Positions 33,276-44,665 of a DNA stretch of 64,000 bases are shown here, in pieces; position 1 is the stretch's first letter; every line of letters begins with the position of its first letter. Both the position numbers and the translations under genes were made by a program. Origin of the DNA: Rhinopomastus cyanomelas (taxonomy: Eukaryota > Chordata > Aves > Bucerotiformes > Rhinopomastidae). The DNA lies in NCBI GenBank assembly GCA_013400115.1, contig VXBP01002355.1, forward strand, positions 248,001-312,000. The letters run 5' to 3'. The notes below the pieces were generated by a model. The model did not search any database, was not told where the DNA came from, and saw nothing but the letters and a program-made list of their open reading frames with translations.

Positions 33276-34611
33276 CATCTTTCATATGAGCCCCCTGAAA
33301 GGCTGCAATAACTTCTCACTTGACTCTTTTCAGGCTGAGCAACTCTAATTCATCCTGTCCTGGGAGTTCTGTCCCTCTGATCATTTCTGTGGCTCTCCTC
33401 TGGACTTATTCCAATAGGTTAATATCAATCTTGTGCAGAGGACCTCAAAGCTTGATGCAGAACTCCAGGTGAAGTTTCACCACAGCAGTGCAAAGCATCA
33501 GGATCATGTCCCTCAACCTCTTGGATATGCTTCTTGTATTGTAGCCTAGGATGTGATTGGTTTTCTAGGCTGTGAGGGTGCATTATTGGCTCATAGGAGG
33601 TTCCACATAAATATGAGAAGGAACTTGTAGAGTGTGACAGAGCACTGTAACAGGCTGCCCAGGGGAGTTGTGGAGTCTCCAATGTGACTTGGTCTAGGTG
33701 ATCTAGGGGGATTGGACTGGATCATCTTTCAAGGTCCCTTCCCATTCCTAATGATTCTATGATTCATGTCCAGCTTTTGATTGACTTGTACATCCAAGTA
33801 CTTCTCTGCAGGGCTATTTTCCATTGCGTTATCTCAGCCCGTATAGATACAGAGGATTGCACTGACCAAGGGGTAGGACCTTGCATTTGACCTTGTTGAA
33901 CCTTAAATAGATTCACATAGGCTCACTTTCTCCAGTTTGTCCAGGTGTCTCTGGATAACATCCTATTCCTCCACAACTCAGCTTAGTGTCATCTGCAAAC
34001 TTGCTGAGGGTGTACTCAATTGTGTTGTCATTGATGAAGATATTAAGCAGCCCTGATCCCAGTACAGACCCCTGAGGGACTTCCCTCGCCACAACTCTCC
34101 ATGTGGACATCGAACCGTTTACTACTAATTTCTGTATGTGACCATCCAAACAATTTCTTATTTACTGAACAGTGCACCCCTCAAATCTGTATCTCTCCAA
34201 TCTAGAAAGGTTTGGGCGACTGAGTCAAAGGCTTTGCAGAAGTCCAGACAGATGACATCCACTGCTCTTCCTTTGTCTGCTAGTGTAGGTACTCCATCGT
34301 AGAAGGCTATTGGGTTTATCATGCAGGTCTTGCCCTTGGTGAAACCATGCTGGCTGTCTCAATCTCTCTGCCCTCCATGTGACCTAGTATAGTTTCTAGG
34401 AAGAGTGCCATGATCTTCCTAGGCACAGAAGTGAGGCTGACAGGCCTTTAGTTCCTTTCTACCCTTTTAAAAAACGGGTGTAATGTTTTCTTTCCACTCA
34501 CCAGGGATTTCACCTGACTGCCAGGATTTTTCAATCATCAACAGGTAGCTTGCCAAATTAGCCAATTCCCTCAGGACCCTGGGACGCATCTCATCAAGTC
34601 TCATAGACTTA
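33276..34611 (-). mobile_element. CR1 LINE, interrupted by another CR1
   Basis: The minus strand carries the RT and C-terminal region of CR1 ORF2, including FADDTKLS and VPQGSVLGSGL at about 33990-34080. The similarity breaks at about 33593 and resumes at about 33766. The intervening 170 bp is an opposite-strand CR1. Multiple stops make it a dead copy. Confidence 0.88.
33594..33765 (+). mobile_element. CR1 3' fragment nested in older CR1
   Basis: A plus-strand CR1 tail (AGGAGGTTCCACATAAATATG...TTCCTAATGATTCTATGATT) splits the minus-strand CR1. The host sequence GGCTCAT/GTCCAGC continues on either side, with TCAT shared at both joints. Confidence 0.85.
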
Positions 34612-34685
34612 GATGTGTAATAACAATTGTGCATAATAATTATGTATAATAACAAAGATGTGTAATAACAATTATACATCTAAGT
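34608..34685. repeat. Small AT-rich inverted/tandem repeat
   Basis: GATGTGTAATAACAATT occurs twice in tandem. The whole segment is bounded by CTTAGATGT and its inverse ACATCTAAG, so it could fold as a hairpin. It directly follows the old CR1. Confidence 0.6.
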
Positions 34686-34689
34686 GAAA

Positions 34690-37600
34690 TTCCAGTAACT
34701 GATAGTAGCATTTGACCATCTGCTCTTCCTATGCTGCTTATCTGAGAATTTGCACACAACTTCAAGCTGTGGTGTGCTGATAGAGTAGATGTGTAGGATT
34801 ATGATGGGGTGGGGAGAAACAATGGAAGGTGGCTTTCATTTATTTTGGAGCACTATTCTTAGCTAACTGTTAAAACACATTATGAAATTCTTCTATTTTC
34901 TATAAATTGCAGGGCAAAGTTGATCTTCAAAATGGTAGTTCATCTGTCTTTGAGCAAGTATGCCAACTGTATGTACTTTGGACACCATTCAGACAGTACA
35001 ATGCTCTCTTGGTGAAAGACACTACAACATAATTTGAAGTATGCCCCTGCAGTGATTCTCTGAAGTCTAGGATGAGATGGACCATTATTCAGATGCATTT
35101 GTCTGATACACCTGTCTTGGCTCTTAATTTCTTTTCATTTGTGATGTGTTTTCTTAACAGCCTGATAGGAGGTTGATCATTAATTCACTTTCAAATGTAT
35201 AAGAAACATAAACATGAAGTTTTCATTTTAGGGAGGGTGTTATGATGTCTTGGTACCTTGCTTATACAGCAAATCTTCCTGTATTTGTAAGGAACTGGAA
35301 ACACTGCAAGCTGTGTGACTGTCTCCCTCAGAGGTGTTTCGCATATTGTCAAACTCTGGCACCAGAAAATTAATAGACTTAATAGCTCTCTAGGATGTAG
35401 GATCCACTTTCCTGCACCACGTGCCTGTTAAAACAGATAAGAGATTAGTCTTCCAGGACTGCTCAAGAAATCATTTGCCATCTAAAATTCAGCCAGAACC
35501 ATTGATCACACAGCTGTATTACAAATGAGAGAGACTTGTGCAAGCCCTGCAACTTCATTATCCTTGTGGAGTTCATGGGATCAGTATAAACACACAGACT
35601 GGGTTTGTTGAACCTGAGGAGGGTCACATCCATAAAATCATACAGGAATATGTGCTTCCTGCCTTCATCATCTTTGAAACTGTCTCCTCTGATGTAAGTA
35701 TTTGGTTTCCCATGGTAGTGGCACTGGCTGCTCTCCTGGTCACTGGGAATGTTAACAGCCGTATGACTCTGACGCACTGCTGGTGTGCCCAGTCTTTTTT
35801 TCAAGTACCCCTCAGAGTCCTGCTGGCTTTTGTTTACAGTACTGACATGGCAGATCGTTGTTGCTTTGGCCTGGTGTTGAGATCACACCAGAAAGCGGAA
35901 CAGGATGAAGGATCTGGATGCAGAACCTGTCTGGGCCTGTCCGTGTCCCTTCTCCCACTAGATGGCTCTAACACTAAAGCATTAGTCCACAGCTTGAGGA
36001 CTGGCCGCCGCCTAAGACATTTTGCCAAGGTTTTTTAAAAAAACTTAGTTCCAAAACTATTGTAGAATTTATGCTGATCTGGAGAGTCTTTTCCAACCTG
36101 AATGATTCAATGATTCTATTAAAACTTGGGCAAGGAGTCATTTTATGAATAGTCACGCTTGAGAAAAAGATGATCCCACCTGCATTTTGAGCTCTGCTGG
36201 AAGGCCAACATGTGTTCTCAGTAGCTAAATTCTTTTCCTGATCTGCTTTCTGGGTTCACCAGCACATGGGCATTGCCCAAAACAGAAAGGAACTAGTGTT
36301 TATTTTGGTATCTTGTTCCAGGCATTATAGAAGGAGAAAATGAGAAAGAAAAGTAAAGCAGTTTTCCTTGTGCTTAGTCAATGAATTTGCAGATCTAACC
36401 CAGAGGGAAGCAAGTACATGGTCTAGGCTGGCTTTCATGGTGGTGTTGTTTTAAGGCATCCTTTCACAAGATGAGTAGGAAGCTGTGATTTCCACAGAAT
36501 AAATGGTAGGTTATACCCTAACTGAAGTAGTTAGCTCAGCTAAGCATGAGAGAGAGAGAGATGTGGTCACTGAGGCTGTAGTGTATGGCTGTGTTGTAGT
36601 TGACCTCACAAGGCTTTTTTGGATTCTGGATTAGTGGCCAAGTGGGACAACTCTTGATTTTACAGAAAGCCCAGGTAGAATGAATTTGATGTGGAAAAAT
36701 TAAATGAGGAAATAATGGAGTTTCAGAGCATGTAAAGGGGGAGTGCAGAGAGAGCAGTAAGAGGGCCATGGGAATCACAGATAGTCAGTCACCAGCTGGG
36801 TTTTGAAGTAAAAAATCAGCAGTTAGGAGTAAAGGGAGGAAAGGAGACTTCCTGCTTCATTCTGGAAACTGGGGAGCTGCAGTACTTAGTGTATCAGAGT
36901 TATTGGGTGATGCAATTTGAAGAGAAGCAAGTAGACTAAGCTAACTGGCTGCTATTGATGGCTGATTTTATTTTGGGTTTTAGAAGCAATTGTGTAGGCC
37001 TAGAGAAGAGTGAGAAGGTGTGTAGTTGCCAGACTCTGCCTTTCCTTCTTTTTATTGTCAGTCACCATTGCAATCAGCTGTTAAATGGTAGAGTAAATGA
37101 GGAAGTCTGTAATTCTTTGGGGTGATAAAAGGAAAAATAAAGCTAGAAGGAATTGGAAAAGTAAAATTGAAGTTTAACATTCCTTTTTCATCAAAAAGAG
37201 ATCGAAGGAAAAAAGAGAGTTTTCTTTTTCCAGAGCATTAAAAACAGGAAAAAAAGAAATTAACTTTAAAATATGTAGGTGGTAAATACATACTTTTTAA
37301 AGAAGTGCTTACAACTGTTCGACTATTATGGGGTTTTTTTCCTGTTAGAAACTACTTTTTATGGTTGAGAGCAATGCTCTATAAACTGCATGCCCACCCA
37401 CATAGTCACTTCATAAAATAAAATAAATAGCAATAAATCATGATAGGCTTTGCATTATTGGGCTTTATGTGACACACAGTGTTATAGGTGAGGTGTAGAC
37501 CGCCGAGCACAGTAGGCTGTTCTTGAAGGTGTAACACAAACTCGATCCACAGCAGCATTGCTATGCTCAGTCTTGAAAATGTTTAAAGCATGAAATGACT

Positions 37601-37997
37601 GTTCAAATCCACGTGTTCAGAATGTGCCTAAAATACTCTTTAGTTCCTTAGTAAATGGTCTGAATGCCATAGCTCCTAGTAAAGGGTTTGACTACCAAAT
37701 GAAGGGCACATTATAGCTACACAAGTGCTCTTCAGACAGGTAAAAAGAAGGAGGTGCTTGGTCCGGCAGTCTTTGTCAGGGATGAAGTTAGACACAAGCT
37801 GCCATTTTTATATCTGGTCTGAAAAACGTTCAATTTTTCCAGATTTCTAAAATGTTTTATGAGAAGACTGTCAGCTTTCAGATGGCACAGAGTTAGATTT
37901 TGTGCATTAATGGAGATTGGTTGGATGGTTTTCTTTTTCTGCAAAGCATTAAACCTATATAAATGTTCTCTTTACTTCTTGAAGTAACAGGATAACC
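34690..37997. other. Intergenic DNA
   Basis: AT-rich. It contains a short CR1 tail at about 36065-36119 (GAGAGTCTTTTCCAACCTGAATGATTC) and an AG run near 36548. The longest open frame (35538-36038, 166 codons) has no recognisable domain and is overlapped by antisense frames. Confidence 0.35.
35955..35968 (+). promoter_or_regulatory. CTCF-like motif
   Basis: CCACTAGATGGCTC is a close match to the CTCF core, in the same orientation as the motif at 22887. Confidence 0.4.
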
Positions 37998-37999
37998 AT

Positions 38000-38632
38000 G
38001 AGACTGCAATGTGCCCTTGTGACGAAGGCGGCCAATGGCACCCTAGGGTGGATCAGAAGAGGGGTGGTTACTAGACCCAGAGAGGTTCTCCTCCCCCTCT
38101 GCTCTGCCTGGTGAGTTCACATCTGGAATATTCTGTCCAGTTCTGGCCCCCTCAGCTCAAGGAGGACAGAGGACTGCTGGAGAGACTCCAGTGCAGAGGC
38201 ACAAAACTTATTACGGGAGTGGAACATCTCCCTGATGAGGAAATGCTAAGGGAGCTGGGTCTCTTTAACTTGGAGAAAAGGAGATCAAGGGGTGACCTCG
38301 TTAATGTCTCTAAATATAGAAAGGGCAGGTGTCAGGAGGATAGAGCCAGGCTTTTCTCAATATCATCTAATGATAGGACAAGGGGCAGTGGGTGTGTGTA
38401 AGCCGGAATGTAGGAAGTTCCATGTAAATATGAGAAGGAACCTCTTCACAGTGAGGGTGGTGGAGCACTGGAAGGGGTTGTGGAGTCTCCTTCTCTGGAG
38501 ATGTCTAAAACCTGCCTGGATATATTCCTGTGTGACTTGGTCTAGATGATTCTACTTTGGCAAGGGGATTGGACTAGATGATCTTTGGAGGTCCCTTCCA
38601 ATCTCTAATGTTCTGTGATTCTGTGATTCCTT
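38000..38632 (+). mobile_element. CR1 LINE 3' third
   Basis: It contains the region encoding SHLEYSVQFWPP and RLQCRGTKLITGVEHLPDEEMLRELGLFNLEKRR of CR1 ORF2. It continues to a full 3' tail (GGTCCCTTCCAATCTCTAATG). Frames are broken. Confidence 0.9.
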
Positions 38633-39429
38633 AATTACACCTGTAAAGCTTTTATGACTCATTTAGTCTGTTCATAATCCCAAACACTGTCATTCAAAGA
38701 ATGAGGCACAGTGACTAACAGTGTGAACTTAAACATTGTGTTTGATGTAAGAATTACGCGTAAGAAATATATAAACAGAAATATAACATTAAAATACTTT
38801 AGATTTTTTAAAATCTAGATTTAATAATCTACGATTGTTGATAACATTTATGTTATTTATTCTGACCATGTCCAGAGCATTAATGCTGTTACATGGAGAG
38901 TTTTTCATATGATAAGCAATTGGATTTTTGTTGGCAGAAGTTAATTTTTTAAAAAATCTTGAGGGCTTTTTGTATCAATAAGACTTCAGTTTTAAAAAAT
39001 GAAAAATAACAGCTGACAGGAAAGAAAATATGGTCTTCTCTTTTAGCATTTATGGCAAATAATGAAGAAAGCATATCCAATATATGGTTGTCTCCTCCTC
39101 AGACCTAGGAGCAATGCATCCTTTGTCTCAGAGGACTGACATCTCCACTCCACAAGTCCAGTGTTATGTGGCACTAATTCTACTGTAATCACTTGATTTA
39201 CATTGACATAATAAGGTAAAGGATCAGACTCTGTCTTCCAAAGAACATACTAAGTTGATAACGATGTCTAGAAAAGCATTTAAAAGACTAGGGACCCATT
39301 TATCCTCTGTGGCCAAGAGATTTCAGAAGAGTTTTGTGCAGGCAGCTCTGTAAGTTGTTTTCATCCCCAGTTCTATATGTGCTCTCACAGGTACTGTAAG
39401 GATGCCTAATTCGCCTACTTTTTAAAATT
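38633..39429. other. Spacer between CR1 copies
   Basis: AT-rich, with nothing recognised. Confidence 0.35.
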
Positions 39430-40960
39430 ACTTCAAGATCTTTCAGGATAGGGATACACCCACGGGTACTGAGAGAACTGGTAGATGAGGTTGCTGAACC
39501 CCTCTCTATTATATTCCAAAAGTCATGGTGGTCTGGTGAAGTCCCCACTGACTGGAAAAGGGGAAACATCATTCCTATTTTCAGAAAGGGTAGGAAGGAG
39601 GAGCCAGGGAACTACAGACCAGTCAGTCTCACCTCTGTGCCCAATAAGATCATGGAGCAGATCCTCCTGGAGGCACTACTGGGACAGGAGAATAGTGAAG
39701 AGGTGATTTGGTACAATCAGCATGGCTTCACCAAGGGCAAATCCTGCCTGACAAATCTGGTGGCCTTCTATGAGCAGGTCACAACATTAATGGATGAGGG
39801 GCGGACGACTGATGTCATTTACCTGGACCTGAGCACAGCCTTTGACACTGTCCCTCACCACATTCTGGTCTCCAAGCTGGTGGAACATGGCTTTGATGGG
39901 TGGACCACTAGATGGGCAAAGAACTGGCATGATGGCTGCACCCAGAGAGTGGTTGTTGATGGATCCATGTCCAAGTGGAGGCCAGTGGCAAGCGGAGTCC
40001 CTCAGGGATCAGTCCTGGGACCAGTCTTGTTCAACATCTTTGGTTGACAGGACAGAGGCATTGAGTGCACCCTCAGCAAGTTTGCTGACGACACCAAGCT
40101 GTGTGGTGCAGCAGACATGCTGGAGGGTAGGGATGCCACCCAGAGGGACCTGGAGAGGCTGAAGAGGTGGACACAAGCCAACCTGATGGGGTTCAACAAG
40201 ACCAAGTGTAAGGTCCTGCATCTGGGTCGAGGCAATCCTAGGCACAAATACAGGCTGGGCAGTGACTGGCTGGAGAGTAGCCCTGAGGAGAGGGACTTGG
40301 GGGTGCTTGTGGACCAAAAGCTCAACATGAGCCAGCAGTGTGCACTTGTGGGCTGGAAGGCAAACCTGATCCTGGGCTGCATCAGGAGAAGTATGGCCAG
40401 CAGGTGGAGGGAGGTGATTCTCCCCCTCTACTCTGCTCTGGTGAGACCCCACCTGGAGTACTGCGTCCAGTTCTGGAGCCCTTATTACAGGAAGGATGTG
40501 GACGTGCTGGAGCGAGTGCAGAGGAGGGCCACGAGGATGATCAGAGGGCTGGAGCACCTCTCCTATGAGGCCAGACTGAGAGAGTTGGGGCTGTTCATCC
40601 TGGAGAAGAGGAGGCTCCAAGGTGACCTTATTGTGGCTTTCCAGTATCTGAAGGGGGCCTACAAAAAGGCTGGGGAGGGACTTTTTAGGATGTCAGGTCT
40701 CAACAGGAGTAGGGGCAATGGAGCAAAGCTGGAGCTGGGTAGATTTAGAGTGGATGTGAGGAGGAAGTTTTTCACCATGAGAGTGGTGAGAGCCTGGAAT
40801 GGGTTGTCCAGGAAGGTGGTGGAGGCCCCATCCTTGGAGGTGTTTAAGTCCGGGCTGGATGGGGCTCTGTCCAGCGTGATCAAGAAGGGTGGGGTGTCCC
40901 TGCACATGGTAGGGGAGTTGGAACTGGATGATCCTGTGGTCCCTTCTAACCCAGTCTGAC
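39430..40960 (+). mobile_element. CR1 LINE with long reverse-transcriptase ORF
   Basis: This is the best-preserved CR1 here. Open frames 39637-40047 and 40117-40959 cover the RT from fingers to thumb and the C-terminal domain. Landmarks are KGKSCLTNLVAFYEQV, VIYLDLSTAFDTVPHH, GVPQGSVLGPVLFNIF and the catalytic FADDTKL near 40080. A frameshift at about 40045 separates the two parts. The 5' endonuclease half is missing. It was active once in the avian germ line but is defective now. Confidence 0.92.
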
Positions 40961-41375
40961 TGTATGACTTGGTCTAGGTGATCCTGCTGTGGATTGTATG
41001 TTTACATTTCTTTTACTTTATTGGTGACTTGCTTTAACTGGTCTATAAATATTTGAAAGGTGAGTGCCAGGAGGATGGAGCCAGGCTCTTATCAATATCC
41101 TCTAGTGATAGGATGAGGGGCAATGGGTGTAAGCTGGAACATAGGAGGCTTCATATAAATATCAGAAGGAACTTCTTCATAGTGAGGGTGACAGAGCACT
41201 GGAACAGGCTGCCCAGGGGAGTTGTGGAGTTTCCTTCACTGAAGACGTTTAAAACCCGCTTGGGTATGTTCCTGTGTTTCTTGGTCTAGGTGATGCTGCT
41301 GTAGCAGAGGGATTGGACTAGATAATCTTTGGAGGTCCCTTCCAATCCCTAATGATTCTATGATTCTAGGTAGGG
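40961..41375 (+). mobile_element. Second CR1 3' end
   Basis: A short CR1 piece (ATGACTTGGTCTAGGTGATC, 40966-40985) is followed, after about 60 bp of AT-rich DNA, by a longer CR1 3' segment (41045-41375). That segment ends in GGTCCCTTCCAATCCCTAATG. It belongs to the same subfamily as the copy at 38000. Confidence 0.8.
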
Positions 41376-44177
41376 TGTTATTCTGTTGTTAAAAGGATAG
41401 ACCTGATGTTAGTTGACTCTGGTGGCCCCTGGATCATGCCAGTGTCATTAGGCATGGTGTGTATCATAGGAAGAGGAACCTTGTAAACCTCCAATGGATG
41501 ACACAGATATCCTCTGTCTTCTAGAACAGAACTTTCTGCTGAATCTGAGCACCACTACTCTCACTTCGGAAACAGAAACTTGTAAATGTGTTTCTGAGGG
41601 ACTAAGTTTCCTACATTTCCTTTTTTTTTTCTTCCTTAGACATAGATCAACTGGAGTAACCCCTGTCTTATGTAAAGACTCTTTTGGGAAACTGTTTTTT
41701 CACATTTCAACTAGTTTCCCGTAACGCTCAGACCAAAACGTAAGTGATGTTATCATTATGTTCAGGAGCTAAGGGAAATGAAGCAGGGAATCACTTATTT
41801 ATTATAGCCACCATCTTCTATGATTTAATTAAAATATGACTTTAATTTCAAAACCATTCAGCTACAGATAGATATTCAAATGGTTATAAGATAATAATGA
41901 TAGGCACTGAAGTTTTGCTCATTCACTCTTAACAGTTTATTTTAGGAAACCCCATCCAGCAGGATGAACCTTGAATATACAGATTAATGCAAGGAAGGCA
42001 ATTTTATGATGTCTGTTAGTTAATACAGAAGCCAATCTTATTAATCATGGATTTACAGAGGGCTGTTTTATTAGATGTTAACCTTAGCTTATGTTGACAA
42101 TTGATTTTCATTGTAGGACAACTGAATTTATTATTTGTAATAAGATAAAGATAATTAAATTTACTTTATAAAGGTTACTATCATAAACATTAGTACCTGT
42201 GAATAGCAAACATAAAACTACTTTACCAGCAAAAATTTAGTTAAGTGGTAGGCACTTTCTTTCCATTACATTTAATATATTTGAAAGTTCCTGAGTATTT
42301 TTAGCCTGCTTTTTTGTTTCCAGAGTTTATACCTACTGCTGTGGTTTGAAGTCTCATTATCAGTTTATTTTCTTTACAATAAAACAGGATAAAAACTTTT
42401 CAGAAGTTATAGAAATAAACCAAAACAAAGTAAAGCATTAAGTGCAAATTAGGCAGTGGAGCTTTCTCCCATAATTTCTCATATTTTTCATTAGATTATT
42501 TGTAATTGTATGTTGAAGATGTTTGATCATAATAAAATCTGATTTTTAGGGGATTTTAAGTATTAAAAAAGTAATTATTAAGGAAGTTTATCTAGACCTT
42601 GAAAAAATAAAAATGCACAAAACTTATTTAGTCTTTTGTAACTGTATTTTTCGTAATGATATGTAGCTCTCCATTGCTTAATCCGTCCATCCATCTGGGT
42701 ATGGTCTTTTGAGAATGTGAGAATACAGCAAATGTGAGGAGACTTTGGAAAAGCACCAGAAGTAATGTCTTCAAACATTGTGGCAGGGCATTCCTGAGCT
42801 TTGACAGTGTGGGAGCTATCCTGTACAAAAGCCATTCTATCAGACACCTCACAGTATATCTTTACTATAATATTAATCTTTGGTTTCTAGGTCTAGGCAG
42901 AGCTTACTTGGTGTTTTGTACCAGTAATGAAAGTAATGAAATAGTCCTTTAGGAAGACTGTGGTGTAAGACTGAGTGTTTGGTTAAGCTGAGGTTTTTTA
43001 AATGAAATACACTTGGCTGCAAGATCTTTGTATTAGTAGATCTAATTGTGATTAATTCTTTCATGAGTTTGCGGCTTGCAGAGAAAAGGGTTAGCTGGAT
43101 GATGGAGCACAGAGGAAGTGAACAGCACATCATAACAAGTATGGTTTATCAAAGATCTCAGGCTGCTGGTTGCTGGGTTGCAACATAGAAGCCAACCTCT
43201 CTGATATCCTCTGTTTGTAACATGGTAATTCAGATCAGCTCCCAAAGCAAAAGACTCTGAAATCCCTTGTAACCTAACTTGATGTCTGGTTGCCCTGTGG
43301 TACTTTTGCTGACTGAGGAGCTGTAAAACACTTCATGCCCACTGTATTTTTGATGCTTCATTTTTATTGTGGGGAATACTCTTCCTAGAGCTATTTGCTC
43401 TGTGCTACTACTTGCTGTTTGCCCCAAGCTACATATGGATCTTGCACTGCCAGGGTTCAAGAATGACCACAAAATTCCTGTGGAATTCCTGCTGTGTGAG
43501 CAGCCATAAATACCTGTCAAAAGGGAATATCTGCTCTGAGTGAAAGAGGAAGGGGTGCTAACACATGGGTGCTGGCAATTCATGCTGCCATGCTTTGGGA
43601 GCTAACGACCACTGCTCCCTATCTGCCTTGCCAAGAGAAGCTACTGTCAAAGCACAACCCATGTATCTCTTCCTACATCACCACAGTTTGGATCTTGTCA
43701 TATTCATGGAGCTGCAGTTATTCCCATTTGTGTTTTGTGTGCTGAGGGCCCCGATCTCAAACCCAGCTCAATCCAGCAAAAAACAGGCTTTCAGCCTTCA
43801 CCACCACTTCCAGCATCCATGGTTGATTGTGACGGAACTCAGAAGTCCAGGTGAAGATTCAGGGGAGATTGTCATCTTGTGCTCAAACCATCTCTTGGCC
43901 CTGGATTTTCCTCCTAAAGCAAATCATGGCCTGGGTTCAATCTTTGTATGTTTGTTCAGGCACCTAAATGGAGATACCTAAGTGAGAACCGAATCATACT
44001 TTGCTCTCTCCAAAGTCAAGGGAGAGATATGGAAACCTCAGACTGTGAGTCATTCTTAGGTGTCCTGTTTGTTTCTCTCCATCAACTACATGGGATCTTA
44101 AGGAGGTAGTAATTTTAATTTGGATACTACAGGTGCATAAAGGAGTCTGGGGTAAGCATTACTCACTTTGAGTTTTC
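41376..44177. other. Intergenic DNA
   Basis: AT-rich, with many homopolymers. No gene, RNA or repeat recognised. Confidence 0.35.
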
Positions 44178-44665
44178 ATACAATCATAGAATGCTTTGGG
44201 TTGGAAGGGACCTTCAAAGGTCATGTGGTTGAATTCCACTAGACATCTCCAACTAGATCAGATTGCCCAGAGCCCCATCCAGCCTGACTTCTAATGTTTC
44301 CAGGGATGCAGAAACCACCACCTCCCTGGACAAGCTGTTCCAGTGTTTTAACTACCTTGCTGTACTTTTTTTTTTCTTTTATACAGTCTAAATCTCTCCT
44401 AATTTAGTTTTAAACCATCACCTCTGGTTCTGTCACAAAAGACCCTGCTAATAGAGACTGGTCCCATTCTTCTTATATGCTCTCTTTGAGTACTAAATGA
44501 CTTCAAGAAGGTCTCCTTGGAGCCTTCTCTTCTCTAGGCTGAATGACCCAAACTCTCTCAGCCTCTCCTCTCATTAGAGGTGTTTCATCCCTCTGATCAT
44601 CTTTGTGGCTCTCTTCTGGACCCTCTCCAACAGGTTCATGTCCTTCTTGTGCTGAGGACTCCAGG
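44178..44665 (-). mobile_element. CR1 LINE 3' fragment
   Basis: The plus strand starts ATCATAGAATGCTTTGGGTTGGAAGGGACC and runs through TCTTCTCTAGGCTGAATGACCCAAACTCTC and GGTTCATGTCCTTCTTGTGCTGAGG. This is the reversed CR1 3' end of about 490 bp. An internal T9 tract is probably secondary. Confidence 0.9.

Noticed and set aside
35538..36038. 166-codon plus-strand open frame with an overlapping minus-strand frame of 113 codons
   Set aside because: No domain recognised, no good start or splice context, and antisense frames equally long.
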